Source: Leptospira sp. 96542
Lineage (GTDB): Bacteria; Spirochaetota; Leptospiria; Leptospirales; Leptospiraceae
Reading direction: 5' to 3'
NCBI GenBank assembly: GCA_029310945.1
Contig: JARJFC010000005.1
Coordinates: 86,264 to 150,263 of the forward strand
Length of the DNA: 64,000 nt
Shown here one piece after another: positions 20,165 to 29,496 of the stretch. The notes under the pieces are model-generated. The model made no database searches, was not told the DNA's origin, and saw only the letters and a program-made list of their open reading frames with translations. Each line of letters opens with the position of its first letter. Position 1 is the first letter of the stretch. Both the position numbers and the translations under genes were made by a program.

Positions 20165-21709
20165 ATGTCCCAAGAACAAAGTTCCCAAACACCGAACATT
20201 ACCGATATAAAAAGAATTGCCGTTTGTGGTGGATCACTTGGAAGAGAGAGGCGTTCCTTCATCCGAGGACAAGTGGTGGATGTGGGGATCACTGACCTCA
20301 TGAAAGCCGACGGACTCTGGGATTTGGTCACAGGGCTCTTCAAAGGTGAGGAAAACAATATCACCCCTTTTTTGGATTTTTCACTGGCTCCAGTGCGAAA
20401 ACCAGTTCTCAAAATCGAAGTTTATGACAAACAAAACCAAAAAGTTTATGTATCTGGAAAAATCAAAGCAGATGAAGACGGTTTTTTTTCCTGCGAAATC
20501 AGAGACAAACTCCCCCCAGGTTTTTACGAATTCCAAGTCCATTTGGAAGGTTTGGATAGTTTCCGCCAATATTCCAAAGACCTTGCCCATTTAAACTCCA
20601 ATGAAGATTCTATTTTGGGTAAATCCACCATTGTAGGTAAAGGCAAACTCCGGATCTTAGGGGAAGATTACGACGGTTATATTGTCACTTCAGACATTGA
20701 CCAAACATACTTAGCAACCGACATCCACTCTGGTAAGGGAAAATTTTCGGCTCTCTTTGAAACACCAAACCAAAAACAAGCGTTACCTGGTATGCCAGAG
20801 TTATACCAAGAACTACGCATATATTTAAACAACGCTCCCCTCGCCTTTATATCAGCAAGCCCTCATTTTTTTCGACGCACCATGCTTGCAACCATAGCCA
20901 AAGACAATGTCCAAATTGAATCCCTTCACTTAAAGTATTTAGAAGGCACCATAAAAGGTGTGTTTGATAAAGTTGTAGGAACTATATTTAATCCTCTTGA
21001 ACTTTTCCAAAATGGTTTCAAACCAGCATGGACTAGAACAAAAAAATTTCTCGGTGCGTCTTACCAAAGTCTTTTTGACCAAATGTCTTATAAACTTTCC
21101 ATACTGTTGTATGACAGAGTCTACCAACCCACAAATTCAAAAGAAATTTTACTCGGTGACAACACAGAATCCGACTACATGATTTTTACGCTCTACCAAC
21201 TCATTTGTTTGGGCGAAATAGAAGGAGATGTTTTAGAAGAATATTTATACAACCTCAACTTTCTAGGCAGGGACGCAATCACAAGAGATGCTGCAAAAAG
21301 AATCCGACTCCTAGGTGAAGAAAACACTAGGATTCATGGTAAATTAAATCCTGTGGACTTAAGTATCATCAATCGCACTGGACATGGACCGAATGAAAAC
21401 GAAATGCGAAAGAAAGTGAAGGAAGCGTTACCGAACGGTTTGTATGAGAAATGTTTTTCAAACAAACAAGCGTTTCATGGAACAGAAGGAGCAATGGGGA
21501 TGGCAATCATCCTTGCGGCGGAAGGATACCTTGCGACAGAACAAATTCTTTCGATCGCTGCTGGAATGATTGGGAAAATGTTGGAAGGGAAATTGGTGGA
21601 GGAGAATTATTTATTGCACTTGGTAGAAACTTTGACAATTCCACCAAATGCGGAGGGGACGAAGCGGCAGGTTTTAGAGGGATTACGATCTGCTTTCGGA
21701 ACAGGATGA
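20165..21709 (+). CDS. DUF2183/App1-type HAD-fold phosphatase domain protein
   Basis: 514 residues. A beta-rich N-terminal region (about 70-145: LKIEVYDKQNQKVYVSGKI and a PPGFYEFQV segment) precedes the catalytic part. Residues 171-181 carry the HAD-like DxDxT motif (SDIDQT). Further motifs are FISASPHFF and LLGDNTESDYMIF. This pattern matches the App1 catalytic family (DUF2183), whose yeast member is a phosphatidate phosphatase. The last about 150 residues, with RLLGEENTRIHGKLNP and helices, are unassigned. There is no signal peptide, so a cytoplasmic lipid or phospho-substrate is likely. It diverges from the UbiD-family gene with only 54 bases between starts. Confidence 0.75.
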   Translation: MSQEQSSQTPNITDIKRIAVCGGSLGRERRSFIRGQVVDVGITDLMKADGLWDLVTGLFKGEENNITPFLDFSLAPVRKPVLKIEVYDKQNQKVYVSGKIKADEDGFFSCEIRDKLPPGFYEFQVHLEGLDSFRQYSKDLAHLNSNEDSILGKSTIVGKGKLRILGEDYDGYIVTSDIDQTYLATDIHSGKGKFSALFETPNQKQALPGMPELYQELRIYLNNAPLAFISASPHFFRRTMLATIAKDNVQIESLHLKYLEGTIKGVFDKVVGTIFNPLELFQNGFKPAWTRTKKFLGASYQSLFDQMSYKLSILLYDRVYQPTNSKEILLGDNTESDYMIFTLYQLICLGEIEGDVLEEYLYNLNFLGRDAITRDAAKRIRLLGEENTRIHGKLNPVDLSIINRTGHGPNENEMRKKVKEALPNGLYEKCFSNKQAFHGTEGAMGMAIILAAEGYLATEQILSIAAGMIGKMLEGKLVEENYLLHLVETLTIPPNAEGTKRQVLEGLRSAFGTG

Positions 21710-22082
21710 GAAAATCGGTTTCCTATGCAAATATGGATATCTAATTTGGAGATACAAAAACTAACGATTGAGAATTTTTTGCAAAACTTCCGAAATAATC
21801 AGGGTAAATAGTAAAACTGATTATTAATTTACTTCTGTTAAAAAATATCCGTAGTAATAATAAATCATAATTTGTAAAAATCTACAACATCAATGCGAAA
21901 ATTAGCCTTAAGCAAAAGAATCGCTTGTAGGCAAAATAAAGTTGTTGATCCCTTCGACTTTTTACATAAAAAGGGATATCAAGTGGGCTTCTCTTCGACT
22001 ATTGTAAATCCATTTTTGTTTTCCAATTTCAGAAACTGCCAACCAAACTGTTTCAAATCCAAAGGGTCGTCAAACGAATACG
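21710..22082. other. Intergenic region, no gene recognised
   Basis: The 373 bases between the App1-type phosphatase and the acyltransferase hold no convincing gene. A short open frame at 21893-22102 has no recognisable domain, lacks a ribosome binding site and overlaps the next gene. An A+T-rich dyad, AATAATCAG (21794-21802) and CTGATTATT (21817-21825) around a 14-base loop, could form a weak terminator hairpin for the phosphatase gene. The rest is A+T-rich and presumably carries the promoter of the acyltransferase. Confidence 0.5.
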
Positions 22083-23543
22083 ATGTACAAATATTTCATT
22101 GATCAATTTCAATCATCAAACAGAGATGATAACCAATTGTATGGCATAAGAGCAATTAGTTGCTTTTTGGTGATCCTCATACATACTTTCCACTTTGCAC
22201 AAAATCACGTTATAGGTATACATCCTTTCGTTATGAATTATGTCCAAAATTTCGAATTTATCATGGATATATTTTTTCTTATGAGCGCATACTTAGTATC
22301 TGCATCTTTCCTAAAGGACTATTCAAAAAACGGATTATCAGCCAGTTGGAAAAATTTTGCGTTGAAAAGATCATTCAGAATTTTCCCACTTTTTCTTTTC
22401 GTTCTGTTTTTATACATTGTATCTTGGAGATTTTCTTTGGAGATAGCATCCAAAGCAGGAACTTTGACCAGCGAACAAATAGAATATGGGAATAGTATGG
22501 CATGGTATTCAGATCTATTTTATATCTCAAACTACTTTGAAAATCGTTTAATGTCTCATGGCTGGTCACTTTCTCTTGAGGAGCAATTTTATTTAATCCT
22601 ACCAATTCTATTGTTCGTTTTATCCAAAACCAAAAAATTTCATCACCGGATCCCCACTCTCGTATTACTTTTTCTTATTTTAGGCATCGTAATTAGAGGT
22701 ATCATTTTTTCCACGGAGAATATCTTTGATTTCGCGAGCTACAAAAAACAAATATTCGAACCTACACATAGCAGATTCGAACCTTTCATTTTAGGAACTT
22801 TTTTAGCAATTGCTAGATTGAACAAAATACAACTATTTATTAACAGAATTCCTCAAATCAAAATCGGTCTCATTATAACCGCGCTCATTCTGCTTGCTTT
22901 TAACTCTTTCTCAATTGAAGAAATTCCATTGTTATTCTATGCGATCAGAATAACAGTTTTCTCTTTGTTCAGTTACTTTTTAATTTATTTTACATTAGAA
23001 AATCAGAATAATAATCTTTTTAAAACTATCCTATCTAACAAATTCTTCGTACCAATTGGAAAATTAAGTTATGGTATTTACTTACTCCATTTTCCAATTG
23101 TCGTTTTAATAATGAATAAATTTAGAGCGAAAGCAAATATAACTGAATTTGGATATTTAGACCTTATTTTATGTTCTGTCCTATCTTTCGCAGTCACATT
23201 TTTATTAGCGAATGTAACTTATATCCTAATAGAAAAACCTTTTATTCGAATAAGAGAATGGACACAACTACGCTTTGATATTTCTAAAAATGTTTTTTAT
23301 ACTACAAATATAAATAAAGCTGAGCTTACGATTGTTATATTTTTACTTAATATCTTGTTTTTTCTTCCTTTTTTATGTTCACTAGCACTTCTTAAAGTAA
23401 ATTTCTTTTTTGGTAGTGCTGGAAAATTGATATCCTATTCTCTGCTCGTAGCGCCGATCGTTGCCCAAATCTATCACTTGATTCGTTATAAAAAATCCTA
23501 TTTTCGCTATATTATTCTTAAATACCAGACCGAAAAAACCTAA
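22083..23543 (+). CDS. Acyltransferase 3 family membrane protein
   Basis: 486 residues with about ten membrane helices. It begins with the family signature YGIRAISCFLVILIHTFHFA (catalytic His in the first helix). It continues with FFLMSAYLVS, a basic KRSFRIFPL segment, HGWSLSLEEQFYLILPIL and FGPIGKLSYGIYLLHFP-like GKLSYGIYLLHFPIV. Members O-acetylate or otherwise acylate polysaccharides at the membrane. This gene marks the edge of the surface polysaccharide locus and is transcribed against it. It could supply the O-acetyl decoration of the antigen, but a different lipid or peptidoglycan target is possible. Confidence 0.87.
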   Translation: MYKYFIDQFQSSNRDDNQLYGIRAISCFLVILIHTFHFAQNHVIGIHPFVMNYVQNFEFIMDIFFLMSAYLVSASFLKDYSKNGLSASWKNFALKRSFRIFPLFLFVLFLYIVSWRFSLEIASKAGTLTSEQIEYGNSMAWYSDLFYISNYFENRLMSHGWSLSLEEQFYLILPILLFVLSKTKKFHHRIPTLVLLFLILGIVIRGIIFSTENIFDFASYKKQIFEPTHSRFEPFILGTFLAIARLNKIQLFINRIPQIKIGLIITALILLAFNSFSIEEIPLLFYAIRITVFSLFSYFLIYFTLENQNNNLFKTILSNKFFVPIGKLSYGIYLLHFPIVVLIMNKFRAKANITEFGYLDLILCSVLSFAVTFLLANVTYILIEKPFIRIREWTQLRFDISKNVFYTTNINKAELTIVIFLLNILFFLPFLCSLALLKVNFFFGSAGKLISYSLLVAPIVAQIYHLIRYKKSYFRYIILKYQTEKT

Positions 23544-23563
23544 ATAAATGATACAAAATTTAA

Positions 23564-25036
23564 TTAGTTCTTCTTTAAATAGTGAATAGCACGAATATTA
23601 TGCTGAGACTTTTCATTTTTCCTATGATAATTTTGATCTAAGAATTCTATTACTTTGTTCGAAAACTGACTTTCGTCAGTGAGTATATTCTTTTCCTGAG
23701 TGTTAGTCGTTTGGCCTATATCAAAAAATATAAATGTCACATCACTTTCAGTTTCTAAGATATTTGCTTTAAGGGATGTCCACTTGTTTTCTTCCTTCGG
23801 AATCAATATATAGCGTCGAGAAAGAACATCTAAACCAGAGTGGTTTGCTAAAAACTGATTGTTAAAAAGTAAATTTTGCGAATTTGCGAATAAAAAAACT
23901 TCCTGAAACTTTTTGATTTGTTTCCCACTTATACGATAAATTTTAAAGTAATTGTAAGACACAAAAAAAGAAAAGATCAACAAGGCGATCGTTAAAAATT
24001 TTAAATATTTATTACGCCAAAAATTATCTATATCAAACTTGGCGATGAGGAAAATAGTAACTATACCAAAGTGAGACAAATATCTCGAACCCCAGTCAAT
24101 ATTAGAATCATTGGGTGAAAAGAAGACAGTGACAAGCATTGCCAGGATCAAAGATAAAACAATTTTTTGACTATTTTTCTCCTTATTCACGAAAAGAAAA
24201 TAATAATAGAACGGAAGAACATAAAGACAATAGAGGAGAAATCCTACCCTCGAATTTCCATAAAAAAGTAAAGATGCAATGATTTGTAATCGATCAAAAG
24301 TAAAAAGGTTAAGCATACCGCCTAAGTTTGAGTTTACTCTTTCTCCGAATATAGAACTATAAAAATGAAAATTTCCGACACTATATATAGCGAAAACGAA
24401 AACGATGAGAAAAAGATTCCTTACTTTGACTAACAAAGAATTATCTTTTATTAGATGATATATTCCTGTAAAAATTATGGTTTCAATCCGAAACCAGCTT
24501 GCTAAAGAAAAATATGTTAAAGATTCTAATTTCCTATCCTCTCTATGCATTCCTAGCAATATTAGTAAATTCGAAATAGCTACATCCAGAAATCCTATCG
24601 CATGAAAATAAAATGGAGAAACTAACATCATCGTTAAAATCAATAATTGTTTGTTTTTTATGTTTGGAGTAATTATATAACAGCTTAATAAAAATAAAAA
24701 TAATCCAGCATAAATAAAAGATTCTGCCGGTAGGATCTGCAACAGTAAAAATTTTACAAAAATGATAGAATAAGAAAAAGGTGATATATATTCATCATTC
24801 TTATGAATCATATTAAACGAAGTTAGATCACAATCCCCTAAAGGCATCATCCAAAGGCAGTGAATTCCTATTTTCGGATAAGGAAACAAACCTACTTGGG
24901 AAGCATGGACATATTGAAACAGGGAATCACCACCAAAACTATATTTTGGAGGGATAGACGCAGTTAAAATGATTAAAAAAATCGAAAGTAAAAAAATGTT
25001 CATGAACAGCTTGTTCTTTAGTATATTTTTTTTCAC
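23564..25036 (-). CDS. Polytopic membrane protein, GT-C-like glycosyltransferase candidate
   Basis: 490 residues with a dozen or so hydrophobic helices. After the first helix comes PPKYSFGGDSLFQYVHASQ, in the place where GT-C enzymes carry acidic residues in the first external loop. A hydrophilic C-terminal part (about 385-490) follows. No firm family motif is visible, so the glycosyltransferase call rests on architecture and on neighbours 26551-29495, which look alike. The start is GTG with AAGGA six bases upstream. The protein probably uses a polyprenyl-phosphate sugar on the outer face of the inner membrane. Confidence 0.55.
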   Translation of the reverse strand: MKKNILKNKLFMNIFLLSIFLIILTASIPPKYSFGGDSLFQYVHASQVGLFPYPKIGIHCLWMMPLGDCDLTSFNMIHKNDEYISPFSYSIIFVKFLLLQILPAESFIYAGLFLFLLSCYIITPNIKNKQLLILTMMLVSPFYFHAIGFLDVAISNLLILLGMHREDRKLESLTYFSLASWFRIETIIFTGIYHLIKDNSLLVKVRNLFLIVFVFAIYSVGNFHFYSSIFGERVNSNLGGMLNLFTFDRLQIIASLLFYGNSRVGFLLYCLYVLPFYYYFLFVNKEKNSQKIVLSLILAMLVTVFFSPNDSNIDWGSRYLSHFGIVTIFLIAKFDIDNFWRNKYLKFLTIALLIFSFFVSYNYFKIYRISGKQIKKFQEVFLFANSQNLLFNNQFLANHSGLDVLSRRYILIPKEENKWTSLKANILETESDVTFIFFDIGQTTNTQEKNILTDESQFSNKVIEFLDQNYHRKNEKSQHNIRAIHYLKKN

Positions 25037-25542
25037 AAATAATCCTTATTTAAATATTACAGACTTTCAGAAGTATGTATTTTGCTAAATATTACTTTTT
25101 AACATTCGGAAGTACCCACTTTCTCTAGAATCGAACTACTTCACCTTTGTTTATTATAAACCATTCCTCGCAATGTTAAAATGGGTAATCTCTTTAGTAA
25201 ATAGATTCATTGCATAAATCGGCTAAACAAAATATGCAATACTGAAATAGCCAGATTGAAGAAGCTACCTACACTGATAAGTATGATAATGAGAGTAATT
25301 TGTTAACGATTAAACGATAAAAAAATAATGTTACAAATTTTCTTTTTAAAATGTAGGTTAATCCCTATAAATCGCAACCAATCTCCTATTGAATAATAGG
25401 AAGATCCGTTTTCCCTAAGGAAGAAAAGAAATCAAGATCATTCAGACCAAACCACTAAAAACCTAGAACGATAATATAAACTAATAAATTATTTGATACT
25501 AACTTTAACGAAGGAACGATTATTTAGACAATTGAAAATAGG
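25037..25542. other. Noncoding gap inside the polysaccharide locus
   Basis: The 506 bases hold no open frame with coding character and no tRNA or insertion-sequence end that I can recognise. A small hairpin, TCCTATT (25384-25390) and AATAGGA (25395-25401) with a GAAT loop, is present but lacks a T-run on either strand. The gap lies upstream of the gene ending at 23564, so that gene's promoter is expected here. The segment may also be a decayed gene or a junction between transferred blocks. Confidence 0.4.
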
Positions 25543-26550
25543 TCATTTTAGTTTACCATCGGATAGATAGCCCTCTGATTTTGTCTTCATAAATTCAATC
25601 ACATAGAGAGGTCTTCCTTTCGATTCCTCAAAAATGCGAGCGACATATTCACCTAAAATTCCAATTGAAATCAAAATGGATCCACCTATTAAACATATTA
25701 AAGTGACTATTGTCGCCCAACCAGGGTTGTAAACAATCGGCAATTGTAAAATAAAATGTTGAAATGCTCGAAATAGTGCATAAATTCCAACACTAAAACC
25801 TAACATTGCAACGACAATACCAAGAGCTAAACTAAATCTTAATGGCAAAGGTGAAAACGAAACCGCTGCGTTCATTGCAAGTTTTAACATTTTTTTTATG
25901 GGATATTTCGTTTCTCCAGCTATCCGCGGATCTCGATTATAATAAACAGGTGTTTGAGGAAAACCAATCCAAGCATTCATTCCCCGAAGAAACCGATGAT
26001 TTTCACGTAAAGTATTGAGTGCGTCTAAACACCTGCGTGAGATTAAACGAAAATCACCTGAATCCAAAGGCAAATCCCGATGTACAAGTATTTTCATTAA
26101 TCGATAGAATGCCCATGCTGTGAATTTTTTAAAAAACGACTCTCCTGAACGAGCGATGCGCTGTCCGTAGGCAACATCATACCCTTCCTTATATTTTTCT
26201 AACATTTCAAGTATCACTTCTGGTGGATCCTGTAAATCTGCATCCATAATCACGATAGCGTCACCTTTCGCAGTGTCCATCCCAGCCGTAACAGCTATTT
26301 GGTGACCAAAGTTTCTAGCTAAAGAAACTACTTTGATTCTTCCATCAGACTCTGCCCATTGCGCAAGCGAAAATATAGTGTTATCCGAACTTCCATCATT
26401 TACGAGTATTACTTCTACTCTTGATGATAATTTCTTTAAGAAATGTGTCATTCGATTTCGTAAATGGGGAATGACTAATTCTTCATTATAACAAGGTATA
26501 ATAATTGATAGTAAGCTCGGAAATTTTCTAGGCTGAAGATAGTATTTCAT
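25543..26550 (-). CDS. GtrB/DPM1-like polyprenyl-phosphate glycosyltransferase (GT2)
   Basis: 335 residues. The cytoplasmic GT2 domain (about 14-235) has SIIIPCYNEE, VNDGSSDNT, the metal-binding DADLQDPPE and GETKYPIKKMLKLA. Two membrane helices follow (about 240-262 and 280-305), then a short basic tail. This is the architecture of enzymes that load a sugar onto undecaprenyl phosphate, such as bactoprenol glucosyltransferase GtrB. The product would feed a GT-C enzyme that transfers the sugar outside the membrane. The adjacent upstream gene (26551-27963), which abuts it with no gap, is just such a candidate. Confidence 0.87.
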   Translation of the reverse strand: MKYYLQPRKFPSLLSIIIPCYNEELVIPHLRNRMTHFLKKLSSRVEVILVNDGSSDNTIFSLAQWAESDGRIKVVSLARNFGHQIAVTAGMDTAKGDAIVIMDADLQDPPEVILEMLEKYKEGYDVAYGQRIARSGESFFKKFTAWAFYRLMKILVHRDLPLDSGDFRLISRRCLDALNTLRENHRFLRGMNAWIGFPQTPVYYNRDPRIAGETKYPIKKMLKLAMNAAVSFSPLPLRFSLALGIVVAMLGFSVGIYALFRAFQHFILQLPIVYNPGWATIVTLICLIGGSILISIGILGEYVARIFEESKGRPLYVIEFMKTKSEGYLSDGKLK

Positions 26551-27963
26551 TTATTTTAAATTGACCTTGGTATATTCTTCAATTACGAATCCATAAAAAT
26601 GTTTTTCATCTAATTTTATGTATTTTCCCTCTGGAAAAAAAGGCTCCCCATTTCCACCCAAAAACCGTTTCAAAACACAGATACTATTTTGACTCATATT
26701 AATTTTTTCTCCTGTGAGAATTGGATTCATCGTTTCATTCTGAGCCCAGCGTAAATACAATCTGACGTATTCTGGGTAAGCATCGGTCAAAAGTAATGGC
26801 TGTGCACAATGAACCGAAGCAAAAGACACAGCTCCCCTCCAATCTTCCTTGAAGTTGGTATAGAATGTTTTTCGAAGTTCGACTAAGGAAAAAAAAGTTA
26901 ATAAAACTAACACTGTATAGACAACAACTTTCCGATTCTGTTTAGCCAAAAAACATGCAAAAAAATAATAAAAGAGAGGCAATGTTATAATCCAGTTTCG
27001 GTTAGTAACAATTGGTTTATAAAAGGAAAACAATGTTGTTGAGAATAAAATTACCAAAGATACAAATAAATAAATGTTTTCATTTCGATAGAAACTTTGA
27101 TCCTTTGTTTTTCTTTTCTCTCGAATGGTAACAAAAACAGAATATAAAAAATAAAAAAATGGGATGATTAAAGTAAGATAAAAAGTTTTTTTCGAAAAAT
27201 AAAAAAATAAATTATAATAAGTTTGTGCTAATATCTCTCCCGGAGGTTCAATCCATCCAGCAGTTGCAATTTTAGTTCCATTCATAAGTTGAAGGATAAA
27301 CGGTATAAATCCCAAAAATGTAAACAATCCCAATAGAAAAATTTCTTTCGATTTTCCATTCTGGTCGATTAAAGATTTTATCCAAAAAACGAGGTATAAT
27401 GATCCACAAAAAACAAATCCAAATAAATGTGTATAAGAAATCGCAATAGATAAAAAAACAAGAATGTAGATTTTTAATTTATTATTTTTGGAATTTTCTA
27501 AACTTGAAAATAAAATAAAAATGACTGAAGAGAAAAATAATAATGGAGAATACGAACGAACCTCCTGCGCATAATAAATTGCGCCAGGTGAAAATATGAA
27601 TAAAAATAGAAACAAGATTCGTTTCGTTTTTTCCCATTTTATTGTCAAATACCAAACAAGAATTAAATTTAAGACAGAAACTATGATTGGAAACAGTCTT
27701 ACACTGAGCTCGGATTGAACTGGCAAAACATACATCCATAATTTTAAAAAAACTTGAAAGAGTGGTGGATGAGGATCATCATGCAAAAAATTAAACATAT
27801 CTTGCCAAGGTAATGTAGAAGCAAAGACTGAATAGAGCTCATCCCCCCATAAACTTTGCCGGTCGAATTTATAAAATCGTAAGGACGTACCAACTAAGAA
27901 TAGTAAATAGAAAAATAACTCAAAACGGTATTGCTGAAATAGTTGTTTTAATTTTAGAATCAT
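26551..27963 (-). CDS. GT-C (GT39/ArnT-like) membrane glycosyltransferase
   Basis: 470 residues and about eleven membrane helices. The first loop has RQSLWGDELYSVF, with the Asp-Glu pair typical of GT39-type transferases, then DDPHPPLF and AQEVRSYSPLLFF, which are common in bacterial members. These enzymes take a sugar from a polyprenyl-phosphate carrier and add it to an acceptor on the outer face of the inner membrane. The stop lies directly against the start of the GtrB-like gene, and its own start overlaps the upstream gene by four bases, so the three are cotranslated. Confidence 0.8.
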   Translation of the reverse strand: MILKLKQLFQQYRFELFFYLLFLVGTSLRFYKFDRQSLWGDELYSVFASTLPWQDMFNFLHDDPHPPLFQVFLKLWMYVLPVQSELSVRLFPIIVSVLNLILVWYLTIKWEKTKRILFLFLFIFSPGAIYYAQEVRSYSPLLFFSSVIFILFSSLENSKNNKLKIYILVFLSIAISYTHLFGFVFCGSLYLVFWIKSLIDQNGKSKEIFLLGLFTFLGFIPFILQLMNGTKIATAGWIEPPGEILAQTYYNLFFYFSKKTFYLTLIIPFFYFLYSVFVTIREKRKTKDQSFYRNENIYLFVSLVILFSTTLFSFYKPIVTNRNWIITLPLFYYFFACFLAKQNRKVVVYTVLVLLTFFSLVELRKTFYTNFKEDWRGAVSFASVHCAQPLLLTDAYPEYVRLYLRWAQNETMNPILTGEKINMSQNSICVLKRFLGGNGEPFFPEGKYIKLDEKHFYGFVIEEYTKVNLK

Positions 27964-29495
27964 TTACGCTTTGTTTCTTCCAAAAGTTTCGCTGAAAAAT
28001 GTACTACCTTAAAAGCCTTTGTTTCTTTAAATTTCGAAGGTACCAAATTAAAATTGATGTCAAATCTGGATTCCCAAATATGTTTTGGAAACTCATCATT
28101 TACAAGTTGGTTGCCTTCCCATTCTAAATATAGAATTTTCATTTTTTTCCCAACTAACTTATCTTCAACCGACAACCAATCCTCATTCGAATATACGGCT
28201 ATCTGTGGATATTTCAAATAACTATCACCTATCAAATAAGAAAGAGACAACCCTCGATGCACAATGATATCAGGATTAATTTGATCTACCACATCCAAAA
28301 CAGAATGGTATAATTTTGACTGTGAGGACCAAATTTTAATCGCTCGTGTATCCGATTTATAAGAAAAATATAGAAAAGGTAGAATAATAATCAAAATCCA
28401 GTTGAAAGAAAAACTGCGGGGAATCATCACTCCACCCCCAATCATCAGCAAATAAATTCCACTTTCATAATACCGCATCCCAAAAATATCAACTCCCGCA
28501 CGATATGGAGACAATACAGGAAGTAATAAAATGAAGACGAAACCAGCAACTAACATTGGCTCTATTTTTCTATTTCTAAAAAAAAGGACTGAGAGCAAAG
28601 ACAAGAATAAGATCGGATAACCTTTAAATATTCCAATCTTAAACTCATTGCCCCAGAGATCTGCAATCCATTCAACATCCAATTTTCTCGGATTACCAGT
28701 AGCCATGTCTGTCATTGTATTCAAACCTCGCATACCCAAGACATGACCATATAATTTATAGTTTAGGATCGAAAAGAAAACAAAAAATATAACGAGAATT
28801 AAAAGAGGAAAAATTGATTTTTGGAAAAAACTCACTTTGTCTTTATAAAAAACAAAATAAACTGCTAAAAAAAACACAAACGCAATGGTCGATTCTGGTC
28901 GCAGTTGAAAATTAATGCTCAATGACATTGCGAGAATAAAACCAAACGTTTTATGACCGGTTTGTTGGTATTTATAAAAGGAAAATACGGAAAATAAAAA
29001 GAAAAAATTTGTAAGCGTAAGTTCAGAATAATCCAAACTCGACAAAAAGATGGGAGTGAAAAATTGAATGACAACTACGAACGATAAAATTCTAAAATTT
29101 GAGAGTTCAAAATTTTGAAAAATTAAGTCCAAGAGCAATGCGCATAAAAAAAAGAATAGGATTGGAATAAACGTTATACAAATTTTACCGAACAATACAA
29201 CAAATGGAAATTGAATGTATGAAAAAAGTATTGGGTATTGAAAAACGCATGAACCATCTTTTAGATGGAAAGCCCATGGATAACCAATAGGAATTTTCTC
29301 ATTGGAAAACCCAAACGTCTTGGCAGAAAAATAGCAGCTCGCAGGTGAGTTACCTTCAACAAGATTGTTTATTTGATAATATTTGATTTCTGGATCACTG
29401 GCTACAAAAACGCGGGAACCATTCCAATCCAATCGATAAATAAACGGAACCAAACAAAGAAGAAAATACAAAGACAACCGTTTATAGAATGTCAT
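27960..29495 (-). CDS. Polytopic membrane protein, putative GT-C glycosyltransferase
   Basis: 511 residues with many hydrophobic helices and a soluble C-terminal region (about 395-511). The N-terminal helix is followed by RVFVASDPEIKYYQINNLV, an acidic first loop reminiscent of GT-C enzymes. LDYSELTLTNFFFLFSVF and FGMRYYESGIYL lie in later loops. I recognise the style of protein from leptospiral polysaccharide loci but no characterised relative. It overlaps the next gene by ATGA and follows the GT2 gene after one base. The acceptor and donor are unknown. Confidence 0.6.
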   Translation of the reverse strand: MTFYKRLSLYFLLCLVPFIYRLDWNGSRVFVASDPEIKYYQINNLVEGNSPASCYFSAKTFGFSNEKIPIGYPWAFHLKDGSCVFQYPILFSYIQFPFVVLFGKICITFIPILFFFLCALLLDLIFQNFELSNFRILSFVVVIQFFTPIFLSSLDYSELTLTNFFFLFSVFSFYKYQQTGHKTFGFILAMSLSINFQLRPESTIAFVFFLAVYFVFYKDKVSFFQKSIFPLLILVIFFVFFSILNYKLYGHVLGMRGLNTMTDMATGNPRKLDVEWIADLWGNEFKIGIFKGYPILFLSLLSVLFFRNRKIEPMLVAGFVFILLLPVLSPYRAGVDIFGMRYYESGIYLLMIGGGVMIPRSFSFNWILIIILPFLYFSYKSDTRAIKIWSSQSKLYHSVLDVVDQINPDIIVHRGLSLSYLIGDSYLKYPQIAVYSNEDWLSVEDKLVGKKMKILYLEWEGNQLVNDEFPKHIWESRFDINFNLVPSKFKETKAFKVVHFSAKLLEETKRK

Positions 29496-29496
29496 T

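Noticed and set aside
21893..22102. Open frame of 69 codons before the acyltransferase gene
   Set aside because: No domain, no ribosome binding site, overlaps the start of the acyltransferase, and is in an A+T-rich intergenic stretch.
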